Assembly (NCBI GenBank): GCA_002937555.1
Contig: PTKB01000039.1
Location: 1-13,682, forward strand
Direction: 5' to 3'
DNA length: 13,682 nucleotides
Source of the DNA: Alphaproteobacteria bacterium MarineAlpha10_Bin2
Lineage (GTDB): Bacteria > Pseudomonadota > Alphaproteobacteria > UBA828
The stretch's first letter is position 1; each line of letters opens with the position of its first letter. The translations under genes were made by a program, and so were the position numbers. Of the stretch, positions 13,668-13,682 are shown piece by piece. The notes under the pieces are model-generated. The model was not told where the DNA came from. It saw only the letters and a list, made by a program, of their open reading frames with translations, and made no database searches.

Positions 13668-13682
13668 TTTGAACCTCTACTC

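Noticed and set aside
1..13682. CRISPR arrays, tRNA or rRNA genes, insertion sequences, phage genes, defence systems
   Set aside because: No repeat-spacer pattern, transposase, integrase or terminal inverted repeats, and no RNA-gene signature, was seen on reading both strands.

Overview
The window looks like chromosomal DNA of an alphaproteobacterium, probably an uncultured marine or soil member related to Rhodospirillales. This is an inference from the moderately high GC, the tightly packed operons with overlapping start and stop codons, the stand-alone N-terminal transketolase unit, and two high-affinity amino-acid/amide (HAAT) type ABC transporters. I see no IS element, phage gene, tRNA, rRNA or CRISPR array.

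Layout, left to right. Positions 1-170 (-) are the first 56 codons of a split-type transketolase N-terminal subunit. After a divergent intergenic region come a small DksA/TraR-type C4 zinc-finger protein (345-674, +) and a thioredoxin-fold protein of the 2-hydroxychromene-2-carboxylate isomerase / GST-kappa group (708-1343, +). Then follows a complete five-gene branched-chain-amino-acid-type ABC transporter on the + strand (1429-6057): binding protein, LivH and LivM permeases, LivG and LivF ATPases. The last three genes are coupled by ATGA-type overlaps. A strong hairpin separates the binding protein gene from the permeases.

Positions 6090-6918 hold two small unknown genes, divergent from each other: a cytoplasmic helical protein with a Lys-rich tail (-) and a membrane-anchored protein (+). 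The second meets the next gene tail to tail on a shared TTAA.

From 13667 down to 6915 the minus strand carries one long co-directional cluster. In transcription order it encodes a UrtD-like ATPase and a UrtE-like ATPase (11 nt overlap), the small and large subunits of an N,N-dimethylformamidase-type amidohydrolase, a Rieske-oxygenase-like protein that has lost most of the usual ligands of both metal centres, a 101-aa protein with a possible remnant GIY-YIG motif, and a Sel1-repeat protein overlapping it by 35 nt. The rest of the urea/amide-type transporter presumably lies beyond the right edge.

The minus cluster reads as an uptake-and-hydrolysis unit for a small (N-alkyl) amide. The transporter would import it and the formamidase would cleave it to a carboxylate plus an amine. 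The Rieske-like pseudoenzyme sits directly downstream and is the most unusual object here: an intact gene of normal family length, in which an array of four cysteines and one histidine takes the place of the Rieske motif.
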